From Blasia pusilla (Eukaryota; Marchantiophyta; Marchantiopsida; Blasiales): DNA of 64,000 nt. The notes under the pieces are model-generated. The model searched no databases, had not been told where the DNA came from, and was given only the letters and a program-made list of their open reading frames with translations. Both the position numbers and the translations under genes were made by a program. The stretch spans positions 50,654,001 through 50,718,000 of the forward strand of contig CM114272.1 of assembly GCA_050084515.1 (NCBI GenBank), in the 5' to 3' direction. This document shows, in pieces, positions 10,354-22,568 of this stretch (the first letter of the stretch is position 1; each line of letters opens with the position of its first letter).

Positions 10354-12256
10354 TGTCATGACCATACGGATTAAGTCGTAGAGTATAATGTGCTAGTAGA
10401 GGCCATATCTTATGTAGGGCCGTAGTGTCTAGGTAGGGATGCGGTTTCATACATAGGGTTGGGGGTTACTCTGTTGAGGGTGACTTTTCCAGTAGGGCCC
10501 GCCATTAGGTTGGAGGGTATAGTGTGGAGTGTACTCAGAGAATAGTTAGTTCTTTGAGTTGAGCCTGTTGCGTTGGGAGTTAGCCTTGGTAGTGAGTAGA
10601 GCTCTTGGCTATGGTGGTTCCCGCAAGCTTCGATCTCGATTCTCCCATCGTGGAGTGGGTTTGGCTCGATTGTATGTGATTCTCGACTATTTTATGACTG
10701 TATGTCTTTCACGGATTTCACTCAAAGACCGAGAGTAGATCGATGGTAGCTTCGATCGTAGATCAGTAGGATCTGGTTAGGGCTGATTGTGTACTTAGCC
10801 ATGGATGTTCATGGATTGTGGCCTATGTTGGAGGTGTGGATCAGGTGCGTGGTTGATTGGGAAAGAATCGCCTTGCTGAGAGCTTTCCAACGCACTTTGG
10901 ATCGCCAGATTTCGTCAAGGGACTTGGAAGTTATCAAAGATTGAAGATTCTGGTTTGTGTTCGACGGCTTTCTGATGTGGAGAGCTTGGAGTGCGGAAGC
11001 TCTGTAGGTTGGAGGTTCCTATTGCTACCTCTATCATGATCTCATGTGAAGCTATCTGCTTGAGTGTGTGGAATGGATTGTTGCTGTGGTGAAAGAGTGT
11101 TGCAAATTTGTGTGTGCATGAATCTAGGCGAAAGCGCTGTTGGATTTGCGATTCTGGAGGTGTATGGACAACAAGTTTGTCTGATTTTTAGCTCAAAGTA
11201 CACATCTCGGTTGTAACTGATTTTTTGTGGAGAGGTAGCTATGGTGGCCAATTGAATTCTGGTTGAAACAACTTTAATTTTGGTTGAGGATTTGTGGAGT
11301 AATCGCTGGTCAAAATTTTGCGGACTAGCTCAAGGTCTGGCTATGGCGGACAACAGATCGGAGGGGCTGGTTGATAGATGACTCGTATGTTGTTGGAGAC
11401 GCCTATTCCGCTGGGGGCGCCCTGGTTGGGCCTCTCTCCATAGCAAAGCATAGCAAAGCGTGGCATGTCTCGAGGATTTCGAGGCTTCAAGGCAACTCGT
11501 GGTAGCTCAGGGCGATTGGGCGTGAGAGGCGGAGTAAGGAGCAAGGAGCAAGAGGCAGTTTTTGCACGATTTGTGAGTTGAGTGTTGCATAACTGATCAC
11601 CCATCTTTGGGCTATTCTTCTGGAAGACGCTTAACTGCTGAGTACTTAACTATGCCAATGTACACACTGGTGTAGTTCATTTGGTGTTATTTGGAGATGC
11701 GTTAGGCGCTTTTATGCATCTCGGGTTTTCGGTTGATGGACCTCTAACGCATAGTACGGTGTGGCCTCTCCATGCAGATGACATTTTGAGGTGCTGCGAG
11801 TGCGACTAGCATGTCATCTACCACCGGCGGAGTAACTATTGCGTTAGAATTGTATGGTTGTTTATGTGGGTGCCACGTTGGGTGGATTGTGTTACCTTGA
11901 TTTCCATTTTGTACTTCCATTTACGATTGGAGGGTTGTTGTTGGACTTCATGTATTTGGATCCCCTCCATCTTTGCTTCTTGCTTGCGCGCTCATTGTTA
12001 GGGTTGACGCTGATTTCCAGAGGAGTTTTACTCCTGTGTGCTATCGGTAGTGAGGCTGGAGTGATAACTAGTCAGACTACATTTGTTTCTCTCACGGTGA
12101 GACTAGAGTGATGACTAGTAGACCGTGGGAGGCTTCTTATGGTGATGACAGGTTAGGTTGCCCACACCCGTAGCTAGTAGAGCTAGAATAGTACATCGAC
12201 AATGACGTCACTTGGTTACTTAGTGGTGGTGATTTGGTGGTGGTGGGGCATCGACG
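10354..12256 (+). repeat. Probable 5' LTR and leader of gypsy copy 1
   Basis: About 1.9 kb of non-coding sequence precedes gag of copy 1. It holds a CGAAAGCGCTGTTGGATTTG segment near 11129 that resembles two AAAGCGCTGCC(C/A)AATTT segments in the leader of copy 2 (near 22746 and 22878). Without a 3' LTR in this copy, the border between LTR and leader cannot be drawn. Confidence 0.35.
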
Positions 12257-13770
12257 TTGGTCATCACGGAGCTGTCTGGTGATCTGGTTGGGGGCCGTGG
12301 TATGGACAATGGTGGTTTTACACGGATTGGATTGAGGTATCGGCTACCTTTTCTAGTTCCGATGGTGGATGAAGAGGAGGACGAGGGTGTTCCAAACACC
12401 AAGTCTTCTACGTTGTTATCGAGTGTTGCAGCTCCATTGATTTGGGACATGGACGGGATATATGGGGCCATGAAGGGCCCACAACGATACTCGGGTGCAG
12501 TAGGCATCATTGAGTTGGATGAATTCATTGAGGAGTTTGATACATGGTGTGATATGCAGATGTTGCGGAACGCCACGTTGTTTACACCCTTCTTGGCTTG
12601 GAAGGGGTTGTTTCAGCACTTGGAGGGACCACCAATGGATGATTACCATGAGTTTAGGAGGGACCATGCTGCTGAGATTGAGACGTGGATACAATATTGG
12701 TCTCCAGACTATGTGTCTATCACCCATGGTGGTATTGGTAGTAGTGCTCTTACTGTGTCAACCAGCCCGACATTGAGTGGTGCGAGTACGAGCCGGAGTG
12801 GGGGTACAAGTGGAATACCCATGGAGGTACCAGTGGAGGTACTAGTGCCCCACCATCGTTCAGCCCGGTTGCAGAGTTCTTCAAGAGGTTGAAAAAGAAC
12901 TATCAGGGAATGAAGACAGAGAAGTTGAGGAGTCTTCAGGAATTTGAGCGAAAGATTGGTGAGAGTCTTCGTGAGGCATACACTCGTATGCGACGCTTGA
13001 TTTCGGTTACCCAGGGTGTGACTGAGGCTTAGGTAGTCCAGTTTTGGTATGGGATCTTGGAAAGAGAGTTGCGCCGTAGGGTACGTGATATTACTCTTAT
13101 GAGTGATGATTCACCCACATTGGCTCATGTGTTTGCTCTATCTGAGAAGATTGAGCTTAACATGGTGGAGGAGAGGGTGGTGACATCCGCATTCAGTAGG
13201 GATACAACTACTACTTCTCATGTTCAACAGTCCACCTCACAATCTCGTAGTAGTGGTGGTGGTGGTGGTAGTAGTGGGAGTCGTGGGGGGTCCACACGAC
13301 CTCACTTAGGTCCTAGAGGGGCGCTTGCACAGAGACCATTGCCTTCATTTGCTGCCCCGCAACAAGGACAGTAATGTTGGGCATATGGAGGTGATCATGT
13401 TAGGAGGTTTTGTCCCCAAGAGGATGGGGGACGGACTTTGGAAGATGGACCTCAGTCAACCCCAACTCAGTGTGATCATTGTGGGAGACCAGGTCATCCT
13501 CGAGAGCGTTGTTTTGATCTTCATCCAAAGTGGAGATCAGGCCGCGACCGTGGTGGAGTAGCTCCGAGAAGCCGAGGTGGTAGGGGTGGTAGAGGTGGAA
13601 CAGCGGTTAGAGAGCCTACGGTGGCTGCCCCTACCACTACGACAGAGTCAGCTATGGCTGCCAGGATTGAGCAGTTGGAGCAGAGGTTGGCTACTATGGC
13701 TGATATCCAACATAGAGCAGGTTTGGGAGCAAGGGCTTCCACCTCTTATGGAAGGGATGATCTCTTTTAA
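12257..13770 (+). pseudogene. gag of gypsy copy 1 (frameshifted)
   Basis: The Retrotrans_gag-type region is spread over shifted frames: 12257-12892, then a segment from about 12845 containing VAEFFKRLKKNYQGM and GESLREAYTRMRRLI, then 13057-13374 and 13438-13770. One in-frame stop (TAG) lies near 13030. The nucleocapsid part has a degenerate first knuckle (CWAYGGDHVRRFC) and an intact CX2CX4HX4C knuckle (CDHCGRPGHPRERC, about 13468-13509). It is followed by Gly/Arg-rich sequence and a short predicted coiled coil (RIEQLEQRLATM). The family role is capsid assembly and RNA packaging. This copy cannot be translated as one protein. Confidence 0.8.
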
Positions 13771-14231
13771 ATGGCAAGTGCAGCACAGGTTGAGGCATCA
13801 GCTGCAATTACGAGAGGAGCCACTCGAGCGTCAGAGCCACGTGGTGCTACTGTGGAGTTGGACCCATAGAGGGGTGAGGCTGGGAGGCAGGCAAGGCTCC
13901 CCCAATCATTCTTGTTGTCTGAGGTGCTTAGGACTCCATCCATGGTTCCTACACAGCCTATTGAGCCTAAAGTGGGGACTGAGGCATCTACAGCGCGTGT
14001 AGTAGACACGGATGCACCATCTAGTGCAGTATTACGGATGGCAACTTCAGTGTTGGGATCCCCATTATTTTCAACCACTGAGTTGATGGCCTTAGGAGTT
14101 GAATTAGCTCTTGTATTTTAGCTAGCACCCACGTTGTGTGAACGTGAGAGTGTTACTGCTACACGTGCTGAGGTGGATGAGGATGTTGCGGTGGAGCAAC
14201 CCTCTATGTCAAGTGTAGCATTGAGTAAGCA

Positions 14232-14744
14232 TTGAGTACCAATGCTACTTGGCAGGCAGCAGCAGCGAAGATGGATGCATTACCAGCCCGACCAGCCATT
14301 GATCGTGAGAGGCTTACACCTGGTGTTTGTATGTTGGACAACCGGAGTGGGATATTCCGATTGGTCACTCCTACAAGACAGGTGTATAGACCAGATAGAG
14401 TCTTGTTAGACTCTGGTGCCCAACCTTTGATGTTGGGAAAGGCAGCATGTATTGGTTTGGGTATTTGGAGGTCAGAGCTTGAGCTTTGCACATTCCAAAT
14501 TTAGACATCACTTGGAGGAGCCAATGATAGGTCTCATTTCATGACACGGGGGAAGTTGTCTGTACAGTTGAAACCAGATCATGCGACTGATAGCTCTAGG
14601 TTGGGAGTACCTACAATGGTCACATCGGCCGAGTCGTATGATGTACTAGTTGGAGGAGCAGTATTGTACCCGATGGGTTTTTAGATGGACTACTAGACTG
14701 AGACAACTGCTTATAAACCTGGTTGGCAGTCTGGGGATGGACGT
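14232..14744 (+). pseudogene. Aspartic protease domain of gypsy copy 1
   Basis: The active-site motif VLLDSGAQPLMLGK starts near 14398. A second conserved block, ESYDVLVGGAVLYPMGF, at about 14630-14682 corresponds to the C-terminal YD-I-LG-type strand of retropepsins. Stops interrupt the region (TAG after CTFQI at 14502, then in GF*MDY*TE). The copy 2 equivalent reads GFSLDYWEE, so the second stop is TGG to TAG. The domain lies directly upstream of the methyltransferase. Confidence 0.75.
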
Positions 14745-15890
14745 ATGAGCCAGGTTCCTGTGAGATTTATTTATGGAGCTCGACCAGGAGGGTCTTCCCC
14801 AACAGTGTTAGCATTTGTGGCTGGTTTTAGTGGAGTAGTCACTTGGCCACGAGACTTTTTGGAGGGTAACCTTTCTGCTATGGATTCTCCTATGCATGAG
14901 GAGGTCCCTAGTTTTGCAGCAATGGTATCCTCATCGTTGGATGTGCCACTTTGGAGTTCAGGCGGTGCACTACGGCAGGAGGCTGATCGCCTAGTGCAGG
15001 AGGCTTGGTGTGAGGCTACTATACCTCACGAGGAAGAGGAGGCTCCATGGCAGACTCCAACTTCTGGTCCAGTTGGGTTATCCCCTTTGGATAATACACC
15101 CATTGTATGGCAGTATCCGCCGGAGGGCATTTGTGTGTTAGATCTCTTTGGTGGGATTAGCACTGGTTTGGCTGCACTGTTGCAGGTCGATATTCCTTTG
15201 CAGAGATACGTGTATGTGGAGCGAGATGAGACGGCCCAGAGAGTCCTATCCCAACATATTGGGCAGTTGATGCGGAGATATCATGAGTTGTTGCCGCCAT
15301 CAACTATTTGTGGGTATCAGTGTGCTTTGCCGTCACACATTGCATTGTTGGGAGCGCCGGACCTTGAGAGGGTAAGTCCTGTGGATTTGGTGATTGTTGG
15401 ATGGCCACGTCAGGGTCATACACGAGCTGGTCGTGGTGAGGGATTACACGACCCTAGGTCTCGATTATTTTGGGAGATGTTGCGTGTGTTACGACATCTT
15501 CAGATTCATCAAGCACGTGCTCTAGCTTACATTCTGGAGAATGTTCCATTGTTGGGTGACACTCGGACCCGGATGATGGCGAATGTTTATGAGGTGCGGT
15601 CTTGGATTGGACCAGCAGTGTTGTTGGATGCAACGCAAGTTGGCTCGCGTGCACATCGTCCACGCTCATGGTGGGCAAACTTGTTGCCTAGGGAGATTCT
15701 ACGTCGAGCATATGATGCAGTGCAGCGGGATCCTTGCCTTACAGTGGATAGTATCTTGGATACTGAGCGACTTTCTCAGGTGGTGAGGGTTATTGATCGG
15801 TCACCCATTGCAGTGGTGAACCGTGTGGGGCAGCCTAGGATGGCACTACCCACATTTGTGAGTTTTCCCTCGTCACATGCCTACAGGTAA
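14745..15890 (+). CDS. DNMT3-like cytosine-5 DNA methyltransferase inside gypsy copy 1 (381-aa open frame)
   Basis: The open frame covers most of a C5 DNA methyltransferase. Motif I is VLDLFGGISTGLAAL (residues 131-145, SAM binding). Motif II is around VERDE (158-162). Motif IV is VDLVIVGWPRQG (213-224). Motif VI is ENVPLLGD (265-272). Motif VIII is SRAHRPRSWWANL (301-313). The DA..V..AHR.R.WW.NL pattern resembles the DNMT3 form (V.AAHRAR.FWGNLPG) more than DNMT1 or CMT. The catalytic Cys of the PCQ motif is Arg here: CGT at 15408-15410, where copy 2 has TGT. The enzyme should therefore be inactive. TAA at 15888 precedes the decayed C-terminal motifs IX-X, which are still readable to about 16070 (EREMGF, GQAMDLNFLTWIL). 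The frame starts within the protease-methyltransferase linker, so the ATG is only the first in an open stretch of a former polyprotein. Confidence 0.85.
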   Translation: MSQVPVRFIYGARPGGSSPTVLAFVAGFSGVVTWPRDFLEGNLSAMDSPMHEEVPSFAAMVSSSLDVPLWSSGGALRQEADRLVQEAWCEATIPHEEEEAPWQTPTSGPVGLSPLDNTPIVWQYPPEGICVLDLFGGISTGLAALLQVDIPLQRYVYVERDETAQRVLSQHIGQLMRRYHELLPPSTICGYQCALPSHIALLGAPDLERVSPVDLVIVGWPRQGHTRAGRGEGLHDPRSRLFWEMLRVLRHLQIHQARALAYILENVPLLGDTRTRMMANVYEVRSWIGPAVLLDATQVGSRAHRPRSWWANLLPREILRRAYDAVQRDPCLTVDSILDTERLSQVVRVIDRSPIAVVNRVGQPRMALPTFVSFPSSHAYR

Positions 15891-16462
15891 GGTGCTCCCG
15901 GGCTTGTATGGGATTTTCATGTGCGACAGTTGGTGGAGCCTAACGTTGATGAGAGAGAGCGTGAAATGGGATTTGCTATTGGTGTGATAGCGGTTGCTTC
16001 CATTTCTAAGGCTTCATGACGTCATGTGTAGGGTCAGGCCATGGACCTGAATTTTTTGACTTGGATATTGAGTCTTGGTATGGCCGAGCAGCGTCGGCTT
16101 TGGACTATTTATGTTGGTCTTCCACCCCTTGTGATGAGCTCGATGGCTACCGGGACGGTAGAGGCATCGAATGGGGCGAGGAGAGTAGTATTTTGCATCC
16201 TTGGAGTAAACGGGATGTAATGGTTGGGCATGTGGAGTTGGTTGCTCATGCTGGTGGAGGAGTTATTTGCTCAGATGATGGTGTAGCTAAGGGTGTACCA
16301 TCTTGTGAGGGGGTTGCGTAGCAGCCAATGGCGTCGTCCTCTCCCTCTAGTGTGCCAATGGAGGAGACTTGGGAGCCATTACTTGGGCCCAAGCTTACGG
16401 GAGGTGAGAAACGACGTTTGACATAGTTCCTACGTGCTTATAAGAGTTGTTTTGCCTTTAGC

Positions 16463-17060
16463 ATGAAGGAGTTGGGTGCTTTGGTTGGACCCGGTATATG
16501 GATTGATTTTGCTAGTGATACACCAATCTTCCGTCGTCCCTACCGATATAGTGATATGGAGAGGGACCTGATTCAGAGTAGGACGTTGGACCTTTTGAAG
16601 GCTGGATTAGTGGAGTTGTCGCATGGAGAGTATGCATCAGCCACTGTCATGCCTGCTAAAAAGGATGTGTATGGCAACTACACGGATTGGCGGATGTGTG
16701 GAGATTATCGTCCTATCAATCGGCAAACCAAGGCCGATAGGTATGCCATGCCTACACTTGAGTAGATCTTTGATGTAGTGGGACAGGAAAAGATTTTCAG
16801 TACTTTGGATCTTCGGGCATGATACCATCAATTGCCGATTCGAGAGAGTGACAAGGCCAAGACAGCATTTTGGGGTGTCAACTCTCATGGCAAGAAGTGT
16901 TTGTACCAGTGGAAATTCTTACCCTTTGGGTTGAAGAATGCACCTGCCGAGTTTCAGAGAGTGATGGACAGGATCCTAACAGAGTTGGATTTTGTTCGGT
17001 GTTACATTGATGATATCTTGGTGTTTAGTAACACGGTGGAGGAGCATCAGATGGTTGGTT
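16463..17060 (+). pseudogene. Reverse transcriptase of gypsy copy 1 (truncated)
   Basis: Ty3/gypsy RT motifs occur in order: PYRYSDMERDLIQ, SATVMPAKKD, WRMCGDYRPINRQTK, YAMPT, FSTLDLRA, FLPFGLKNAPAEFQRVMD and the active site CYIDDILVFS (about 17003-17032). Stops lie after PTLE (TAG, 16765) and LRA (TGA, 16819). Similarity ends after VEEH, where unrelated sequence begins, so the thumb/connection, RNase H and integrase are missing. A truncated insertion or later deletion explains this. Confidence 0.85.
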
Positions 17061-18229
17061 GGTTGCCAAAGAAGTGAGAATCGGATTTGGAATATGACTA
17101 GCATTTGGGGTTTCAATTTTATTTTGGATCATAACTTTTAGTCCCAAGATGAGTTTGGAACAAGTAAGGTGGTGTTGGAAACTTATGCAAGGACGGTTCC
17201 AACACAACAAAGATCTTAGCAAATGGACAAGTAGAGGATGAGATATTGGCAAAAGAAATTGTATGGGGAGTCAAGTTAAGGGCCAAAAAGAGGGGCCGAG
17301 TATCCCTTCCCCAAAAGTACGGGAGGGCAAGGATCCCCAAAAGTACTAGTAAAGGGGAGGGTCTCCAAGAGTGCTTGAGACTTGAACCCCACTTTTGGGG
17401 CGCAGCGGGGCAACCCAAGGGCATAGAATGGATCGGTAGTTCTAGTTGGCATTGGGATTCAAAATCTGAACCAAGTCCAATAGAGTGGATTTCGGAGGTC
17501 CCTATTGGATTCCAACCAGCAACTCATATTGTTGGTTCTCGGTTTGGGGGCTCATGCGAGGTCCATCGGACAATTGGGACCACTAGGCAAGCGAACGCCA
17601 CTTTAGATGCTCGGACTAATCAGAAAGTCTATGCCAAGTCTCAAAAGACTTGTCCATGTTGGGAAGCTAGGAATCAGGGAAGGTTGAGCTTGATGAGGTG
17701 ATGAGTTGAGAACTGGGTGGGTTGGAAGGCCGATTGACCCAGACTAGACTAACGTGAGTGTTTGGGTACAAATCGGCGATGAGAGCGTGTCCTACTTAAC
17801 GTACGCTTCCGCAACACTATAGATTGACGTTCAAGAGGATTAGGCACACGAAAATAATGGTCACCATAAGCTTTCATGCTCTTTTAGGATAGCACTTTAG
17901 AAGTAGAAGGTATGGAGAGAGAAAATGCCTCTTCATCAAGAATCTATAGATTTCCTTTTGTCGCTTCCAAAATGGTTGGAAAAATCCAATCTTGGAAGGG
18001 AATATTATTAATTACACTCTCCTCATAAATCCTATAAAATTCAATGGACAATGAATATAGGTTTAAAATAACAAAAAACTACCAACCTACCTAATGTAAC
18101 AAATTTTATGCCCTGTCTCATATATCTCCACCCAAAAAACACAAAAAAGAGACAAGTTATATACAAATGCCTTACCTATACCACATCTCCATGCATTGAG
18201 TGTCGCCTAGAATGTAGTTATGCGCTAAG
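17061..18229. other. Unassigned sequence between gypsy copy 1 and the CACTA relic
   Basis: A 151-aa + strand frame (17246-17701) lies here without recognisable motifs. The sequence is repetitive in style and may be LTR or leader of an unidentified element. CACTAT at 17815 could suggest a CACTA terminus, but I found no matching inverted end. Confidence 0.3.
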
Positions 18230-20400
18230 TCTAGAAGTTCTTATGAAAGTGTGATTGTTTTTTATGCATCTCTAGCTCTTCTCTAGCCATCCCAACTCCC
18301 TCTCCATCGTTCTATACTTGAGTTTGGACATGTTCAAACCTCCTCATGTATTCTGTAGCAAAACCCAATGCCTCATTGAGGATACACCCCTCCACCATAT
18401 ATCCTTTAGGGTGTTCTTTTGACCTCATATCCTTTTTTATCACTCCCATTTACCTCTCAAAAGGATTCATCCATCGATATGCTGTTGGGCCACAAATATC
18501 TAACTCCTCTATGACATGAAAGAGAATATGAGTCATGACATCAAAGAATGCAAGTGGGAAGTACATTTCCATGCATAGAGTGACCAACGTGTCTTCATGC
18601 AACTTCTCATAGCGAGAAGTATCACACACCTTTATTGAGATGTTTCTAAGAACCCTGCTTTATCTCATTATAGTAACCCTCACTTCTTCACATATGAGCC
18701 CTTGCATGCAATATGGCAAAATTTGATGAATGAAGGCATGGTAATCATGAGATTTCATGTTACCTTTTTTTTTTGACAACGTGTTTCTTCAACTCACTGC
18801 AGTAGCCAAATGACACTTTCAAATCCTCAACCCTTCAAAGAAATGTTGACAACTCTAGGGGGCGATAGGACATACTTAGACACATGATTAACAAGACCTC
18901 TACTCTTTGTAGGGTGGGGTTGTAGCCATAAGTGAGGCCTAATTCCATGTTTTTCTAGGTCTCATCTAACTTTCAATGTATCCTTCATCTCCATACTTTT
19001 TTCACAATGTTTTCAGCCATATTTTTCTCCACATGCATGATATGGATTGTATGTCTAATAAGGACGTGCTAGGAAATAACAAGGGAAAATCTAAGTTAAG
19101 AAAAAAATAGTAGAATCATCGTAAGGATTGACCAATCATATAAAAAAACATTCATTTCATTCAAAAAAACCACTAAAGTGTGTTGTATACTTTCCTATAG
19201 GTTTGGGAGGTTCTCTAGACTCACATGCACTATTGAAGTGGATGCCACAATTTCTATGTCTCCATTCATCTATAGGGTGCAAATATCCACGATGACCTCC
19301 AGAAATAGGTTTGCCATTCTTTGGAGAAGTCCGAGTCCACTCTAGATCCACAAACTGTGCAAGCAAGTTTTCCACCATGACTTTGCCCAAAAACTAGTTT
19401 GTATGTAGGATAATCATTGATGGTCCAAAGGATAAGGGCTCTAAATGTAAACTTCCACTCCCCATTTAGTTTCTCACATTATAAAGGTTTACGCCTTGCC
19501 ATATATAGTTGTATGAACTCCTCTACAATTGAAGCCCAAAAAGTGTCAATGTTCCTTACATTAAAACAATATCCTTGTCGTGCATGATCAAAACCAATTG
19601 AAAAAAATATTTTGGTTTGTAGCTAAGGTGGCAAGTTATAATTCACTATTAAGACGGGCCAAGTAGACCATGAGCTAGCCTTGTATGAGAAGGGGTTACA
19701 CTATCTAGTGACAAACCAAATTCAAATTTCTCTTTTCAAGTCTGAGATCTGGGTACAACTCATCCACATGTTTACATGCTTTAGAATCTCCAGTATGCCT
19801 AACAATACCATTCATGTTTTTATTAAGTGATTCCCAACACTTTAATTCTGAAAGTGCATTGGACTTGAACACACGCCATAGTCTTGGGATGATAGAAAAA
19901 TGCCTCAAGACCTTGGACGAAACCATGGTTTTCCCAAATTTCTTGAATCTTCTCTCTCCATATTTTGGACACACTTCAGCTCCAAATAGATCCCCACAAT
20001 ACAAAACACACCCTTGAGAAAAATCATGAATAGTATTGTAACCCAATCCTAACTTCCCCACTAACTTCTTCGATGCATAAAGACTTTTTGGCACTTGATC
20101 ACCTTTTGGAAGTACATGTTTTCCAAGAAACTCTAAGAGTCCATCAATCGCTATGTTGGGTACACCGTGTGCCTCAAAAAATATTGAAAATGTGCATGAT
20201 AAAAGCTAGCATAGATACATTTTCATAAGGAAATGATGGCAAGGCTTCACTATCTTGGCAATGGCCATGCTCAACATATCAATTGATGGTTTCATTTGTA
20301 AGACTTGCTTTCTCAAGAGAGCACAAAGTTGACCAAGGGACTTTGCATGCCTATTGTTGAGGATATACCTTTCAAATTTCTTGGCTCTCTAAGATGACAT
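18230..20400 (-). pseudogene. CACTA (En/Spm) transposase, TNP2 / Transposase_21 type
   Basis: On the minus strand, 20094-19705 encodes a clear TNP2 block: MPKSLYASKKLVGKLGLGY, then CPKYGERRFKK, VLRHFSIIPRLWR, GIVRHTGDSKACKHVDELYP. Further downstream the degraded frames give NYNLPPWL-like sequence (near 19650), a P..YR.GHRGYL-like block (19390-19157), IMHVEKNMAEN-type sequence (near 19030), KHGIRPHLWLQ, and MGVIKKDMRSKEHPKGYMVE, LNEALGFATEYMRRFEH (near 18480-18330). The last blocks belong to the C-terminal domain that accompanies Transposase_21 in plants. Many stops and frameshifts make it non-functional. The enzyme would cut and rejoin CACTA element ends; no terminal inverted repeats could be identified. 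Confidence 0.85.
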
Positions 20401-20812
20401 CTAAGTGCGACATGGAGAGAATGACATTGACTTGAGTAGTATTAAAATCTAGTGAGTTGAATAAATATTGCTTCAAGAGAAATAATCTAGAGTGGCAACT
20501 TTGGAGCTAGACCAATTTGATAAGTGTGTGCTTAAGTTAGTATGCGAACTTGTAAGAAGCAAGGTAAGCATTTTGCACTCAAAAGTGCCAAGTGTAAACA
20601 CATGAAACCAACATTTGTTATTTCTCATGATCCAAGTGTACAAATTGCAAGTTTGCAGTGGGGCCTTTTAGCTCTTTGGGTTTTGCTTTGATCTAGGATT
20701 GGAAAAAATATTTGAGGCCCTAGCTCATTGTGCACAAATGGCCTTTACGTTGCAATGACTAAGAACGTTGGGAGTGGAAACATGTTGAGGAAAGTTGTTG
20801 GAAAGTCCCATT

Positions 20813-21366
<554 letters not shown>

Positions 21367-22065
21367 GGTGAGAGCTTGAGGGAGGCGTTCACACGCATGT
21401 GGAGATTGATCATAGCGACATATGGGGTGATTGAGGCACAATAAGTATAGTATTGGTACAAGGTGCTGGACCAAGAGGTACAAAGGAGAGTTTGGGATGT
21501 GATGTTGCTTCACGAGGCGAAGTCCATATTGAAGGTGGTTTTTGAGTTGTCTGAGCGGGTGGAGCTCAACATGAGTGAGGAGCAGGTGGGGACCATGAGA
21601 TTTTCACGGGATTCGAAGGGTCCATAAGTGGGAGTAGACCCACAAGTGCTCCATCATGCACTAGTACCATAGGAGCGGGCTGGTGGGCCCAGAGAGCAGG
21701 GTGGGTATTGTGAGCCGATGAGGCAACAACCTATACCGACATATATTACCCAACAAGGACTAGGATGGGCTTGTTGGACGTGTGGTAGGCCACATAGGCA
21801 GAGGGATTGCCCACACCATAATTGAGGGCCGAGGGCATCTCCGATTGCTCATGAGCCACCCAGAATGGCCCCACCATAGTTGTAGTGTGATCATTGTCAC
21901 CAATATGGTCACACTAGGGATAGATGTTTTGATCTTCTCCGGGAGGTACGTCTAGAGGTAACTAGAGGATATGGGGGCAAGAGAGTTGGTGGAGATTGAG
22001 TAGTGGATGATCCGCTCCTTACTCGCATCGATAAGTTGGAGCAGAGGATTATTGCCATGACGATG
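21367..22065 (+). pseudogene. gag fragment of gypsy copy 3
   Basis: Frames read with several stops: YWYKVLDQEVQRRVWDV, VVFELSERVELNMSEEQVG, knuckle 1 CWTCGRPHRQRDCPHH, knuckle 2 CDHCHQYGHTRDRCFDL, and a short coiled coil IDKLEQRIIAMTMM. This is the same gag as in copies 1 and 4. The N-terminal half of gag is missing, since the LTR joins at the GES(L)REAFTRM region. The frame is cut by copy 2 right after the coiled coil. Confidence 0.8.
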
Positions 22066-22070
22066 ATGTA
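22066..22070 (+). other. Left target-site duplication (ATGTA) of gypsy copy 2
   Basis: ATGTA here and at 32338-32342 flank the copy 2 insertion. The related uninterrupted copy 4 (minus strand, about 47600) reads GATGATGTAGCTAC across the same point, exactly the site expected before insertion. Confidence 0.85.
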
Positions 22071-22568
22071 TGTCACGTCTTTTAGGATAGATCGATGAGA
22101 TCTAGTAGAGCGCCTTTGTGAGTAGTGGAGGACAGGCTCACTAGGTCGAGGATGACCTGCTGAGGTCTGAGAAACATGAGAGAGCAGGTTTCCCCTTCGT
22201 TTCGGCTCATTTGGAGCCATATTGAGGAACTTACTATTTAAGGTAAGTATCATTTTGAGTATATGATCGACTTTGTATTTTTTTTAAGTGGCCCTTGACC
22301 TCCTACATCAGGTCAAGAGCCAAGGAGGTGACTTGGGATAATAGGTGACCATGGAGAGAGCTCGGGAGAGGGGAGGGGTATACCTCAAAGAGAGAGAGCT
22401 TGAGAGCTCATTCTCTCTTTGTTGAACCTCTTGGCATAAGGCGGCAGAGCTATGGTCCCTTGCCTTGTGAGTGTAACCCAAGCCTCTCATTAGGAGAGTG
22501 GGTTTGGTTTGACATGAGAGAGCTATGGTGTGAGATGGTGTAGAGAGAGATTGGATCTTACTTTATCA
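22071..22568 (+). repeat. 5' LTR of gypsy copy 2
   Basis: TG...CA repeat starting TGTCACGTCTTTTAGG and ending CTTACTTTATCA. It matches 31697-32213 along nearly its whole length (for example GGAGCCATATTGAGGAAC, CTTGGCATAAGGCGGC). A diverged fragment of the same LTR lies at 54017-54295. Confidence 0.85.

Larger units (their letters stand above)
10354..17060 (+). mobile_element. Gypsy copy 1: methyltransferase-bearing retrotransposon, 3'-truncated
   Basis: From left to right there is a leader or LTR region (about 10354-12256), gag with zinc knuckle, aspartic protease, a DNMT3-like methyltransferase, and reverse transcriptase. The homology stops abruptly just after the YIDD active site near 17060. 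RNase H, integrase, PHD finger and 3' LTR are absent. The left boundary is tentative: TGTCATG at 10354 is only a TG-type start and no partner LTR is available. Domain order and sequence match copy 2 at 22-32 kb. Frameshifts and in-frame stops occur throughout, so it is an inactive relic, although the methyltransferase frame is long and nearly clean. Confidence 0.85.

Noticed and set aside
14745-15890. Methyltransferase as a captured host gene in an intergenic region
   Set aside because: It is flanked by protease and RT of the same element and recurs in the same position in copy 2.
17815-17823. CACTATAGA as the terminal repeat of the CACTA element
   Set aside because: No inverted partner was found beyond 20400, and a short CACTA match is expected by chance.
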